A stretch of DNA of 64,000 bases from assembly GCF_003144115.1 (NCBI RefSeq), contig NW_020312010.1:613314-677313 (forward strand), read 5' to 3'. Source of the stretch: Tilletiopsis washingtonensis (Eukaryota; Basidiomycota; Exobasidiomycetes; Entylomatales). Every line of letters begins with the position of its first letter. The first letter of the stretch is position 1. Both the position numbers and the translations under genes were made by a program. The notes beneath the pieces are model-generated. The model saw only the letters and a list, made by a program, of their open reading frames with translations. It had not been told where the DNA came from and did not search any database. This document shows positions 10,194-21,358 of the stretch, piece after piece.

Positions 10194-12874
10194 GGCGTCG
10201 GCGCCGGGAGCGGCGAGGCGCGCAGCAAGTCTGAGTGCAAGGGTGCGGTGCGGCAGAGCAGCGTCTAGTGCGGCAGGTCCGGGAAGGGGATGTAGTGAGT
10301 CCGGGGCGAAAGGAGGCGGGAGGCGAGGCGGAAAGAGTGCGAGGCGGGAGAGTGTGAGGCGGAGGTGGTGCTCGGAGAGGCGCAGAGGGCGCGGGCGTGG
10401 CCGTGAGGGTGTCGGAGAGGTTGCGGCGAAGAGGGGTGCGCTGGGAGACGTGGCCGAGGCGGCGAGGGTGGAGTGGGGGAGCGGGAGAGAGGGCGAGCTG
10501 GCGGCACGGCGGGCGCGCCTTGCCAAGGCCGCTGCGTCTTCTTTAAGGCGGCCGGCGGTGCTGCGTGCGGTGAGGGACAGGGAGAGGCCGCTGATGCTGA
10601 TGCGGCGGCGGCCGCCCGGGTGCGGCGGCGGCGATGGGAGCGCAGCATGCAGCGTCGCAGCAGCAGCGCGCCGCCATCACGCAGCCACGTCTTGCTCGCC
10701 CGCACGGCGTTGCACCGCGCTCCTCGGCCCGAGACGCGGCGGCGAGGCAGGTGACGGCGTGGGTGCTGCGCTGCAGGAGAGCGTCGCAGCAGCCCTGCCG
10801 CTGCCGCACTGCTCACGCCTGGCCCTGCACTGCGCGCCTGCGCCTTGCCCGTCGGGAGCGGCGAGGCGGCAGACGGCCGCGGCCAGCAGGGGGGTCGACT
10901 GCCTGCCGGCGCAAGTGCCGCGCGACGGCTCTCCCATGCACGCCGACTGCGCCCTGCCGCCGCAGCCACAGACACGAAGCTCCGCCGAGTGCGCGCAGAG
11001 CATCGCGGCTTCCGCAGCGGGAGAGCAGTGTGCGCGGCCGTCGACGGCAGCCGCCAGGCACGTCGCGTGTCACGGCTGGGCGGCGGCGGTCCCAGAGCGG
11101 CAAGTCGCTCATCCGCGCCTTGCGGCACCGGCGCCCCCTTCGCAGGCCGGCAGCACGCAGCAAGCAAGGGCGCGCCGTTTAGCAGCAAGCGCCGGCACGC
11201 AGCGAGGCCAACGGTTGCTTCGCAGCTGCGTTAAGGCGCGGCCGCACACGAGCTCAGCGATGCAGCAGCAGAGCGAGAAGAGAGAGGTGGCAAAGGCGAG
11301 ATGTCCGTGTGCGGCCGCTGAGCGGCTCCTGCCGCTGCCTAGCGCCAGGCACACGGCCATCGAGCGGCCAGGGGGGTGGGGGGGGGCGCGAGAGGGGTGC
11401 AGCAGCCGCAGCAGCACGGCGTGGCAGTCGAGGAGGTCACGCAGCACGCAGCACGCAGCGAGGACCCTCTCTCCTCTCCCATCGGGACCCCCTCACGACA
11501 CGCCGAGGCAGAGTCAACAGATCGGCAGCGGGGCGCTGAGTCTTCCACTGCATGCTGTCCACGCCTGCGGCAACACAGGGCCCGGCGCGCGCGTGGGCAG
11601 AGCAGCTCTCTTTCCATTCCGACAGCAAGCGGGCGCGGGAAGGGGGGAGGTGCATGGTGGATCAGAGCGGCAGCGGCCTGTATGTACCTGCTGCATGCTG
11701 CGGCGGCGTCGGCGTCGGCGCAGGGATGCGTCGCGGAGTCTGGACCCCGGTCGGCCGCAGCGATGCGCCGCGCCGGCAGCCCACAGCGGGGGCGGCGAGG
11801 GGAGCATCGCAGCCCGCCGCAGCGGCAGCTCGCCGTCAGCGTGGGCCGGCCAGCCCTCGCTCCTGCGGCTCGAGCACGCGAGGTCTTGGCCGCGGGAACC
11901 GGGAGCAAGAAGCGCCCCCCCCCCCCCCCCCCTTCGCTTGCCGTCAGCGTCCAGAGCTCGCAGCGCCGCAGCTAGGCTGTAGACGCGGTGCCGCAGAAGG
12001 CGCGTGGGCGGCGCAGGAGAGCTGCCTGCTGCCTGCCGTGCTGCACGAGACGAGCTCTGCGTCGCTGCGCGCTGGGCTGCATGCTGGAGGCGCAGGCTTG
12101 CTGCCGTCCCACGCTGCACCTGCGCCCACACACCGCCCGCCGCAGCCGGCGCGAGGAGGCGTGAGGCTCTCAGGCACGCCGCAGCTCGTGCTCGCAGCCG
12201 GGGGCAGCGCCTGTGCAAACTTTCGCACGCGCGCGCCCTCGCGGCGCCCTTTCTCTCTCGGCCGCGGCATCGGCCTGCAGCTGCGCGCTCGGCATGCGGC
12301 GACGTACTGTGTACGCCCAGCTGCAGCGGCCAAAGGCGGGCATGCCTGCATGGAGCAGGGTAAGCATGAAGGGTACAAGCGCCGCTCGAAGGTCTCGGCG
12401 TGCGCGCGGAAAACGCTCAATCGCCAAGCACGGGGACGACGAGGGGTCGTGACAGCGCAGACGCAGACAGCAGCACACAGCCGCCAGAGGCGTGAGGGAG
12501 CAGCGGCGCGCCGGGCGGCGGGCGCGCGCGCGGCGGACGCATCGCTGCTGCTCCGCGCGTCGAGCGCTGTCGGCCGCCCGTCCGGACATTCCGGCTCGTC
12601 GCCTTCCGTCCCTCGGATCGGCTCGGCTCTTGATGCCTGAATGGCCTGCGCTTGCCCTTTCGTCGTCGTATCCCGCATGCTGCGGTGCTCCGCATGCGTA
12701 CGCACTCGGCCAGTTGCAGCGAGCAGCAGGCGTGGCGCAATGAGCATGCGCGCCAGAGCAGAGAGACGACAAGCCGGCGGAAGCGCGACAGGGCAGCAAT
12801 GGCCGGCAGGAGCCGCCGCGCCTCGCCGTCGGGCTGTGGCATGCGGCATTGCCGGCTTCGAACAAGCGCATGCT

Positions 12875-12912
<38 letters not shown>

Positions 12913-15371
12913 AGGTGTCTGACGGCTGCGCTCCCTTGAGTGCCAAGCCGCAGGGCTCGTGTCTGCCCGGCTGCGCCTCCGTGCGGCTGCGGCTGCGCGC
13001 GGTGCTCGAGCCGAGCTCCGCCTTGATCTAGAGCCGAGCGAGGAGCCACAAGAGCATGCGTCGTGGGCTCGGCTCGTGTGCCGGAGCCGGGCCTGAGGCG
13101 TGGCTACGGGACTCGGAAGTCAGGATGGCAGGCGCAAGGAGGAGAAAGAGGGAGTGCTTGGGCACGCACAGACGGCGGGCAACACGTCTCTTGACGCCTC
13201 TCGCAACGACGTCGCCAGGCCTCAGGCGGCATCACAATGGCGACGAACATGCCTCCATACTGCACCGGATCAGTATGTTATGCCAACGTCTATATTATGA
13301 GCGCAAAAGAGACCCGTCTTACCTCCTCTGCGCCGAGCAAGAAGCCGGCACGAGCGGGAGGGGTACCTGGGGGCGGAGGCACGTCGGAGGGGGCGCGTGG
13401 GAGCACGTCGCGACGCGTGGACGGCAACGGCACGCGCGCCGCGCGCGGCGCGGCGCGGCCGCTGCCGCACGCCGCCTCGCTTCCCGCGCTTCCGTGCGCG
13501 CCGCCGCCATCCCTCAGCAACAGCGAGCGGGGCCGCGCAAGCCGCCCTACCGCGCAAAGAGCAAGCAGCTCTTCCATGCCTTGCTGCCGTCTGCTCGAGC
13601 TAGGCTGGGCTGGGCAAAACGGTGCAAGCAGCCGGCTCAGCAGCAGAAGGCAGGCAGCGGCAGCCCGCGTCAAGAGGCAACGCCGCGACGCTTTGGGATG
13701 CCTGCAAGGAACGCGCGCACACCGCATCTGGTGCAGCCACGCCCTCGCCTTCCCTTCCTGCTTGCACGTCGAGGTTCCGCCAGCGTGACCTGCAGCTGAC
13801 GGCCCGCTGCCGGCGCGGCCGACAGCGCGCCGCCCGCCCCGCGATGCGCTGCGTGCTGCGTGCTGCCTCTTTTCCTGAAAGCTGCAGGCACCGACGCAGC
13901 ATGCAGCAGCAGTCGCTCAGGCGGCAGGTGCAGATGCAGGGTGCAGAGCGGCAGCCCTCACGAGCGGCGAGCCGCGCCAGGCGTCGTGCCGCGACGCCGC
14001 CTCGGCCGGCCGCGGCTGCCCAGCACCCAGCTGCCGGCGCTCGGCTGCGGTGCGTCGCTGCTGTGCAGCGGTGCGCCCGGGCTGCGTTTTGCCGCTCGGG
14101 CGCTGCGGACGGTGGGCGCAGCGTTGCGGGCGAACTCAGACTCATCGCATCGCTTGCACTAGACTTTGCGCCCAGCAGCAAGCAGGAGGCCCAGCCCGAT
14201 GCTCAGCATGCAGCGCAGCATGGCATGCAAATGCAGCGGCATCGGCTGCGGCGAGGAGGCAAGCAAAGGGGGGCTGCTGCTTGCTGCACAGCCGCACGGC
14301 GCAGCCGCCAGCCGTCAGGCTGCAGCTGCATTCTGCTGCTGGCGGCTGGGTGCTGATTCTGCCGCCCTGCATCTGACGGCTGCAGCGGCCTTGAGGCAGA
14401 GTCTGAGTTGATGCGCGGCGCCGAGCGTGCGCAGCAAGACGACGCAGACGGCCGCGGCTGACGGCAGCGCGGCAGCGTTGATGTGCCCCCCCCCCCCGGC
14501 TGCGGCTGCGCGCTGGCGGCTGTCAACGGCGCCGAGTTGCAGGTGCAGGCTGCAGGTGCACACGCTAGGCGGGCGAGGCATGGCGCAAGGGGCGCGCGCG
14601 AGGGGGGAGCGAGAAGGTGCTTGGAGGCTCTCCTGCCGCTGCGGCCGCATGCCGCATGCCGGCTGCCGCTGGTGCTGCTGGCTCCTTCGTGCCTGGCGGC
14701 TGAGGCTCCTTCCCACGGCAGCGGCGCCGGCGGTTGCCTCCGCCGTCACCTCTTGGCCTGCCGCCTGTCACGTCGCCCGCACGCCCCCATCTCATCCAGC
14801 GGCGCCTCGGGCAGAGAGAGAGGCCGCACCCGCGCTCCGTTGCGGCGAATGGAGCAACGGCGCCCGCAGCCGCGTCATGTGTGCGCCCCTTCATCCCCCG
14901 GCGCCAGTGCCTGACCGGCCCTTGCCCCAGCCACAGGCCATTAGCCTGGTCGTACCGTGCCCGAGAGCATCCAGGGTGCAGCGGCGGCGCTGCAAGGAGC
15001 CCCTGCCCATGGCTCTTGTGCGTCATCCCATCTGCCATCGCACGCTTGTCTCTCGGGCGCACGACGATGCACAGCCGATGCAGCGGGGCGAGCCGCACCG
15101 GCCGGAAAAGCAACAGCCTAGGGCGCCACGGAGGCATCGAGCGGGCCACCAATGCGCTCCCCCCCCCACGGGCCCAGCAGCGTTGCGTCCAGCAGGGCAT
15201 CCTTGTCGACTTTGAGAGCACGCCCGGGGCGCGCCCGGCAACCCAGTGCGATGGGCTACGCCGGGCGCGGCCACAGCCTAAGTTTGCAATGCCCCCCTCC
15301 CGCATTCTATCGCATGTGTGTGCAACAAAAAGTGGTATAACCCTTGCCCCCCCTGCTTGCGCCGACGCCCC
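10194..15371. other. 5.2 kb stretch without a supported gene
   Basis: Lies between the 5' end of the MHYT gene and the 3' end of the pseudokinase gene. Open frames occur on both strands, but they are Arg/Ala/Ser-rich compositional frames with no motif, no splice-linked partner and no consistent frame. The stretch has several homopolymeric C runs (near 11917, 14488, 15158 and 15514), one GA microsatellite and many GCAGC-type words. The first few hundred bases should be the MHYT promoter and leader. A lncRNA or a fast-evolving gene cannot be excluded by eye. Confidence 0.5.
12878..12909. repeat. (GA)n microsatellite
   Basis: An uninterrupted run of about 16 GA dinucleotides inside the gene-free stretch. 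Confidence 0.9.
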
Positions 15372-16121
15372 TCACGTCAGGCTGTTGCCAAGCTTGGCCG
15401 CCCTGCTCTCCTTGAGCGCCGCCATGCGCTGCGGGAGAGGCAGAGAGAGAGAGAGAGGATCAGCCACGGCACGCATGCGTCTAAAGGGGGAAGGGGGGGG
15501 GGCAAAAACGACGCCCCCCCCCCCCCCCCCAGCCAAAAGAAAAACAAACTCACTGCCCGCCGCTGCGCCTTGAGCCTCTCCATCTCCGCCTTTCTCTCCT
15601 CCTTGCTCGCAGCGACGACGACAGGCGGCAGTGCTGCAGCTTCCGTCTGTGCCGCAGGCCCGGCCTCTTCTGGCTCTGCCTCGTCCATCGCGCCCCAGCT
15701 CTCGGCCGCCGGCGGCTCCTCAGGCGCCGCTTGCAGCGCGCCCGGCAGCGGCGCCGCGAAGAAGGCGGCCGTCGTGTGCGCGCTCGCGCCCGAAGGCGTG
15801 CATGTGCCGGTGCCCGAAGACGAGGGAGGCAGGGCATCGACGGAAGCAGCGGCGGCGGCGCAGTCGTCGGGCGAGTCCCATGCTGCTTCATCTGCGGCTG
15901 TTGCGTTAGATTGGGGAGGTGTGGAGGGGTGTTAGCATGGCGCGGGGGAGCACACACATCGGCGGGCGTGCATCTTTTGCCCTGCTACCGGCGGCTGCCA
16001 CTCACCGACGTCCTTGACCGCCAGACTAGTGCGCGCCATAGCAGCCGCCGGCTCCGCCGTCCTTACCACGCCCAGGCGACTCGAGCTCGCGCGCGCCGCG
16101 AGCGGCCGGTGGGAGGCGCCA

Positions 16122-16160
<39 letters not shown>

Positions 16161-17905
16161 GAGGCGCGCGGCACGATGCGGCGCGGCACTTGGCTGGCCT
16201 TTTGCGTGCCCACCTCGAAGCTCGACCAGTCGTCGGCGTCGGCGTGGATGTCGATGAGGTCGTCGTCCAGCGACGCCAGCGGCGCGCCGGCGCTCGAAGA
16301 TGCCGAGGCCGCCGAGGAGGCACGCAGCGGCGAGGAGGCCGCCGCGGCCGTGCGCAGAGCCGGCGCCGCGCCGGGTGCCGGCGCAGAGGCGACGCGCGGC
16401 AGGCCGCCATCCAGAGTGCCACTGGTGCCGCCGGGCATGCCGTCGAGGGTGCGCGCAAACGCCGAGAGCGTCCAGCCGGCGAGTGCGCTGGCGGCACTGC
16501 CGCTCGAGGCGGCCGTGCCGTCGGGCGCACGCGCAGCACTCGCCGAGGCAGGAGACGGCGACGACAGGGCGCCTGGAGCTTGCTGCTCGTCGCTGGGCGG
16601 CAGGGCCGAATCCGGCATGCCCGCGACGGCCTCGTCGATGCGGCGCAGAAAGAAGGCCACGCCCAGCTTGGCCTGCTCGCGCACCACCTTCTCCGCGTCG
16701 ACGAGACACGGCGCCAGCGCGGGGAGGATGAGGCGCGCCATGTCGTCGCGCTCGTAGCTCTCGCCGGTGGCCATGAGGGCCATGAGTCCGGCGAGGCGGG
16801 CATGCACAAACGGATCCTTGAGACTGCGTGCAAACGCCGGCACAAGCACGGTGCGGCGCGTGTGCAGCGTCAGCACGTGCGAGAGACGGCCCAGCAGGAT
16901 CGTCGTGTTGGTGCGGATGCCCGGCTCCGAGTCGATCTGCGTTCTTGCCAGCTGCCGCAGCAGGTCGTTGTTGAGGATGCGCTCGCTCAGCTTGGGCGCC
17001 AGCGGCAGGATGGCGCGCAGCGTCGCCTCGCGAATCGCCGGCGCCGTGTCGGCGAAGCCCGAGATGAGATGGGGCCACACGCCGTCAACGACGCGCTTCG
17101 GCTCCAGGCGCCCGCTGTACAGCTCGAGATGCTCCAGCAGCGCCATGCGCACGCCGCGGTCGGCACTCTTGTACGCCGCAAGCAGCGGCGCCTGCAGCGT
17201 CGCCACCCACTCGCCGTCGCCCAGCGTGGCGCCGAGCTGCAGCACCAGCGGCAGCAGCCGGCTCGCCTGCAGCGTCGCAGAGCCGAGCGTCTGCGCCGCC
17301 GCGCCCGCCGCCGCGCCGCTGCTCGACAGCGACAGCGCATGCGTCAGCGCCGGCAGCACCTTGTGCTGCAGAAAGTCTGGCGGCAGCGAGTCGGCGTCGT
17401 TCTTGAGTTGCCTGGAAGACGAAGGGTGATGGGAAAGATGCCTCAGCAACGCAGCCAGCGTCGAGGAAGCCGGCGCAAGCGCCCTCAGCAATCTGCCGCG
17501 CTTGGGGGCATACGACTCACCGCATGACTTCCGCGCGCTCCTCCTCGCGCGCCAGCACAAAGTTCTCCAGGCCCGCGGCGATGCGCACGAGGCGGTTGGC
17601 GGCAAAGAAGGCGCCGGGCGCTTCGCCGGCGGCGAGAAAGGCCGTGGGCGTCAGGCGCGCCTTGGCGTTGGGCACCAGCATGCGCCGCACGAGGGCGTAG
17701 ATGGGCGGCGGCACCCGCCCGGCGGCGGGCACGGCGGCGCCGACGAGGGGCGGCAGCGGCCCGTTGTAGGCCTCGAGAATGAGGAGCGCGAACGAGTACG
17801 AGTCTAGCACGTGCGGCTCGAGACTGCGGAGCTGGAGCGCTCAGCCAATTGACACACACGTGCGCCGCTGCGCCCTTCCCCCCCCCTCCCCTGTGCTGCC
17901 TGACG

Positions 17906-17940
<35 letters not shown>

Positions 17941-18939
17941 ACTCTTTGAGAGGCGACCAGCCGCCGAGCTTGACTTCTGGCGGCGCAAAGCGTGCGGCGT
18001 CGGGCAGCAGACTGCCCATGTTCTGTTTTTCTCCCCGCGCGTCAGCCCCGCACGCGGCGGGCGGCGGATGGGGGTGGGGGGGGGGGCGAGAAAGGCACAA
18101 CTCACGTAGAGCACGGCCGTCTCGTCCTTGGGCGCACTCAGCACCTCGAAGCCGCCGAGGCGCCACTCGCCCGACGCGGCGAGAAAGACGGCGTCGAGAC
18201 GCATATTGCCGTGCGTCGAGGCGGCATCGTCGTTGATGAAGGCCAGCGCACTCTGGGGGGCAGCGGCGGGGCAAGAGGGCATGGGCAAGGGTGGGTCAGC
18301 CGGCGTGCGACGCCGCCGACATACGCCCAGGGAGACCGCGGCGGAGCAGCAGCACAAGGGAGGCAGCGGAGGGCAGGCAGAGACTCATGCTGCCCCTTGT
18401 TGCCGCAGAGGCGAGGGGCAGCAGAGACGATGCTGCGCCCTCGCAGGGGGCATGCCCGCTGCGCCGCTCCGCGCACGCCTGGGCCCTCTTTCTTCGCAGC
18501 ACACGCCCACGACCGACGAACGAACTCGACTCACCGCGATGCTGCGCAGGCCCCATGCGATCCACTCGTCGCGCCCCGGCGCGTCGCGGCGCATCTCCTC
18601 GAGCGCCTGGCCCAGCGGGCGCACGCGCTCCACGGCGATCCACACGGCCGTCTGCGTTTCGTGCGAGTCGAGGAGGCGCAGCACGCTTGGGTGTCTGAGC
18701 GTGCGCAGCTTGCGCAGCGCGTTCTTGGCCAGCGGCAGCAGGTTGCGTCGTTGTGGGCTTGCGGCGGCGTCGAAGCAGAGAATGCTGACGCGCAGCCCGT
18801 CGTCGCGGCGCACGCCGGCATGCTGCGTCCACAGCGTGCGGTTCGCCAGCCAGGCATCGCGCTCGCCGAGCGTGTAGCCGGGAAACGGCCCGGCGGCCGA
18901 GGAGAGCACGGCCGAGGCGGCGCGCTTGAAGTAGTCCAT
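15372..18939 (-). CDS. SCY1-like pseudokinase with HEAT repeats (SCYL1/Cex1 family)
   Basis: SCYL1/Cex1-type protein. The family links COPI/Golgi traffic and nuclear tRNA export and has an inactive N-terminal kinase fold. Seven exons on minus (18939-18535, 18252-18106, 18022-17943, 17823-17521, 17411-16006, 15891-15554, 15428-15372) close to 911 aa. The N-terminus MDYFKRAASAVLSSAAGPFP lacks a glycine loop. The kinase-like part has ALAFINDDAASTHGN and SGEWRLGGFEVLSAP in place of catalytic HRD/DFG loops. PHVLDSYSFALLILEAYNG matches helix F. Exon 5 is an alpha-helical HEAT-like array with LLRQLARTQIDSEPGIRTNT. The C-terminus is acidic/Ser-rich and ends in a coiled coil (KEERKAEMERLKAQRR, then RMAALKESRAAKLG), the usual family ending. 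It is divergently transcribed with SPC3 from a 210 bp shared promoter. A CAG repeat directly abuts the intron 3 donor. Confidence 0.92.
17908..17940. repeat. (CTG)n trinucleotide repeat at a splice donor
   Basis: About ten CTG units on the plus strand, read as (CAG)n on the coding strand. The run starts inside the gtgagc donor of intron 3 of the pseudokinase gene. Confidence 0.85.
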
Positions 18940-19149
18940 CGAGGGGGGTGGAGGTGGGAAGCGAAGGTCGGGCGAGGGCGAGGCGAAGCGAAGCTCACGC
19001 AGCGCGCGAATACAACGGCGCGGCCGCGCCGTTGTAGTGCAGCGCCCGCACGCGTTGTATTCGCACGTCCGTGCGTCGCCTTGCTCCAGCGCTCGACGCT
19101 CCTGCTCCCTCCTTCTGCCCGCCTCTCCACCCGCTCCGCACCGCGCGCC
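18940..19149. promoter_or_regulatory. Compact bidirectional promoter (pseudokinase / SPC3)
   Basis: Only 210 bases separate the two divergent start codons. Near the centre lies a perfect 26 bp palindrome (19011-19036). A 12 bp word GCGAATACAACG at 19006-19017 recurs inverted at 19053-19064, so each gene has a copy in the same relative orientation. The flank next to SPC3 is pyrimidine-rich, as in fungal transcription-start regions. Promoter function is inferred from position. Confidence 0.65.
19011..19036. repeat. Perfect 26 bp palindrome
   Basis: The 13 bases at 19011-19023 (tacaacggcgcgg) are followed immediately by their exact reverse complement at 19024-19036, with no spacer. Confidence 0.95.
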
Positions 19150-20091
19150 ATGAACACGACGCTCAACCGCCTCAACGCCGTCAGCGCCATGGCGACGTCG
19201 ACGCTGCTCGTGCTGCTCTGCCTCGTCGCCCTGCTCACGCACCCCGCGGCGCGCGCGCCGTCGGGCACGCTCGCCGTGCACACGCTCGCCGTCGACAAGG
19301 CGCGCGCCGTGTGGCACGCCGACCGGCGCACGCAGGACTTTCTGCAGGTGCACTTCGACGCCGACGTCGACCTGCGCCCGCTGTTCGGGCGCAACACCAA
19401 GCAGGTCTTCGTCTCGCTCGCCGTCGAGTACAGCAGCCGGCGCCACCCAAACAACTCCATCGTGCTGTGGGACCGCATCGTGCGCAGGAAAGCAGACGCC
19501 CATGTGGTGCTGCAGGATGCGCGCAACAAGTATCCCGTGCGCGAGGTGGCGCGCAGCTTTGAGTGAGTGGGCTTGCGCGCGGTAGGGAACAGAGGCAACC
19601 ACTGCAGAGGCGCTGGCAGAGGGCTGGTAGCAGGAGCCCCATCAGTTTGCGAGCGTTGCTGCGCGGGAGAAGCAGCAGAGACAAGCCCGTAAAGTAGAGG
19701 CGGGCGAGATGAAGCCGGCCTCGTTTGGCAAGAGCTGCAGCGGGCAAGGCGCAGGGTCGAGGGAGTGAGCAGCGGGGCCCGGGGGGGGGGGGGGCGTCGC
19801 ACGCAGCTCGGACTCGCAAGGGCAGGAAAAGGGGGCAGCGTCGATTCGCTAGCTTCCCCTTTTGCTCTCCCTGCAACTTGTGTGTGCACTTTGGCTGAAT
19901 CCCACCCCCCCCCCCTCCCCTGTGCCGCAAACGCGCGCAAACACAGGAACATCGCCGACGCCACGTTCGTGCTCAAGTGGAACGTGATGCCGTACGTCGG
20001 CCTGCTGGCGTACGGCGACGACGCGTCGAGCGGGCGAATTGTGCTGCCGAGGAGGAGCGAGGTGGAGAAGGGGGCTAAGGTGTACTACTAG
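19150..20091 (+). CDS. SPC3: Signal peptidase complex subunit SPC3 (SPC22/23)
   Basis: Essential non-catalytic subunit of the ER signal peptidase complex, which supports cleavage of signal peptides from translocated proteins. Exons 19150-19562 and 19947-20091 (phase 2, gtgagt donor, acacag acceptor) give 185 aa, the usual family length. The start MNTTLNRLNAVSAMATSTLL leads into one N-terminal signal-anchor segment with a lumenal domain after it. Family landmarks include DLRPLFGRNTKQVFV, a YSSRRHPNNSIVLWDRIV stretch and the second-exon block ADATFVLKWNVMPYVGLL. All agree with Pfam SPC22. The 384 nt intron is long for this locus and contains G and C homopolymer runs. It shares its promoter with the pseudokinase gene. 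Confidence 0.96.
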
Positions 20092-21358
20092 GCTGGCTGG
20101 GTTTTCCGGCGAATGTAGATCGTAGCGCAGGAATGAGCGCTAGGAGGTAGTGAGCAAAGGACGCGCCCGCCTCAGAGACGGTGCAAGAGAGGGAAAAGGC
20201 AAGACCTCGATTCTCGATGTAAGCGTACGAGCTGGCAAGCTCTTGAAGCGCAGCCAAGTGCCTTGCATCTCTGCGCAATTGGCGCCAGGCAGGTGACGCG
20301 AGGCGCAAAGAGGAGGGGGTGGATCCGGTGCGCACGACGCACACAAATGTGCGTGAAACGCGCATCATCTTCTCGCCCTCGCAAGGGAAAGGGAAGGGGG
20401 GGGGGGAAGCGACGTGGGAGGAGGAAGGAAGTGATCAAGGTGGCAAGGGAGAATGTCATGGTGAGAATGAGAAGCGGTTTTGCGTGGAGAATGAGAGCGG
20501 CGTCGAGCGTGAGAGTGAGAGCGGCAGGTGTTGCATCAGGCTGTGCGGCAGACCCTGCTCTGCCATGAACGTGCAGCAGCGGGCACCGGACGGCCGGTAG
20601 AGTGCTGCTAGCGTGGTGGCAGCAGCATTGTCGTTGTCGAGGCTGCAGCTCTGCCGTGGCGTCCGAGTGCAAGCAGCAGGGGGCCTTGAGTTGTCCCTCT
20701 GTTCTTGCGCAGGTGCAGTGGCACTCGTGGTGGCCCAATGGCCGGCAGGGGCAAATGGCCGTGTGGAGTGAGAAGGGCTCGGGCTGGCACATCGTTGTGG
20801 CTAGCAGTCGCTTGAGATGCAACCAACATGGCCTGTGATGCGCCTGTCGTACTTGGCCTCCAGCGCCTGCTGCGTCTTTGCCGCCGCATTGTTGAGCATC
20901 GAGGGTCGCGTCCAGAGGAAGGGGTGGGGTGGAAGGGGGGGGGGGGGCGCTTGCAGCTTGCCCCTTTGCGCGGCGGCGGACACAACACACTGACAACTCG
21001 AGATTCCTTTCCAGTCCTGCGCGCGACACGTCGATGAGGCGCCCCCGCACACATCGCGCATGTCGTTCGTGGCGAAGCCGTTCATGCCGCCCCCCCCCCC
21101 CCCCCTACTCCTTTGACACGCGCCCACACCGCCCGACGTTTTCTCACGGGGGGCGGAGCCAAGACAGCGGGGCTGCCATCTCTGCCTCGTTCGCCCTTCG
21201 AGCTTCCCTTTGCCCCCCCCTCCCCCCCATGACCCGGCGCGCATCGAGGTTGGCGGCGGCGGCTTGTGGGGGTCACTCATCCATCAGGCTCCAACCTCCG
21301 CGCAGTGCTGGCATGCTGCCATTCCTCTATCCGAGGTGTCCAAGGGGACGCCGCCTAA
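20092..21358. other. Tail-to-tail intergenic region, 1.3 kb
   Basis: Between the stops of SPC3 (+) and the metallophosphatase (-). It contains G/C homopolymers (about 20396-20405, 20937-20947 and 21091-21105). No frame has family motifs or splice partners. Nothing else was seen. Confidence 0.55.

Noticed and set aside
10192-11982. A 596-codon plus-strand open frame in the gene-free stretch
   Set aside because: It is rich in Arg/Ala/Ser/Pro with no hydrophobic core, domain or splice partner. Long stop-free frames are expected at this GC content.
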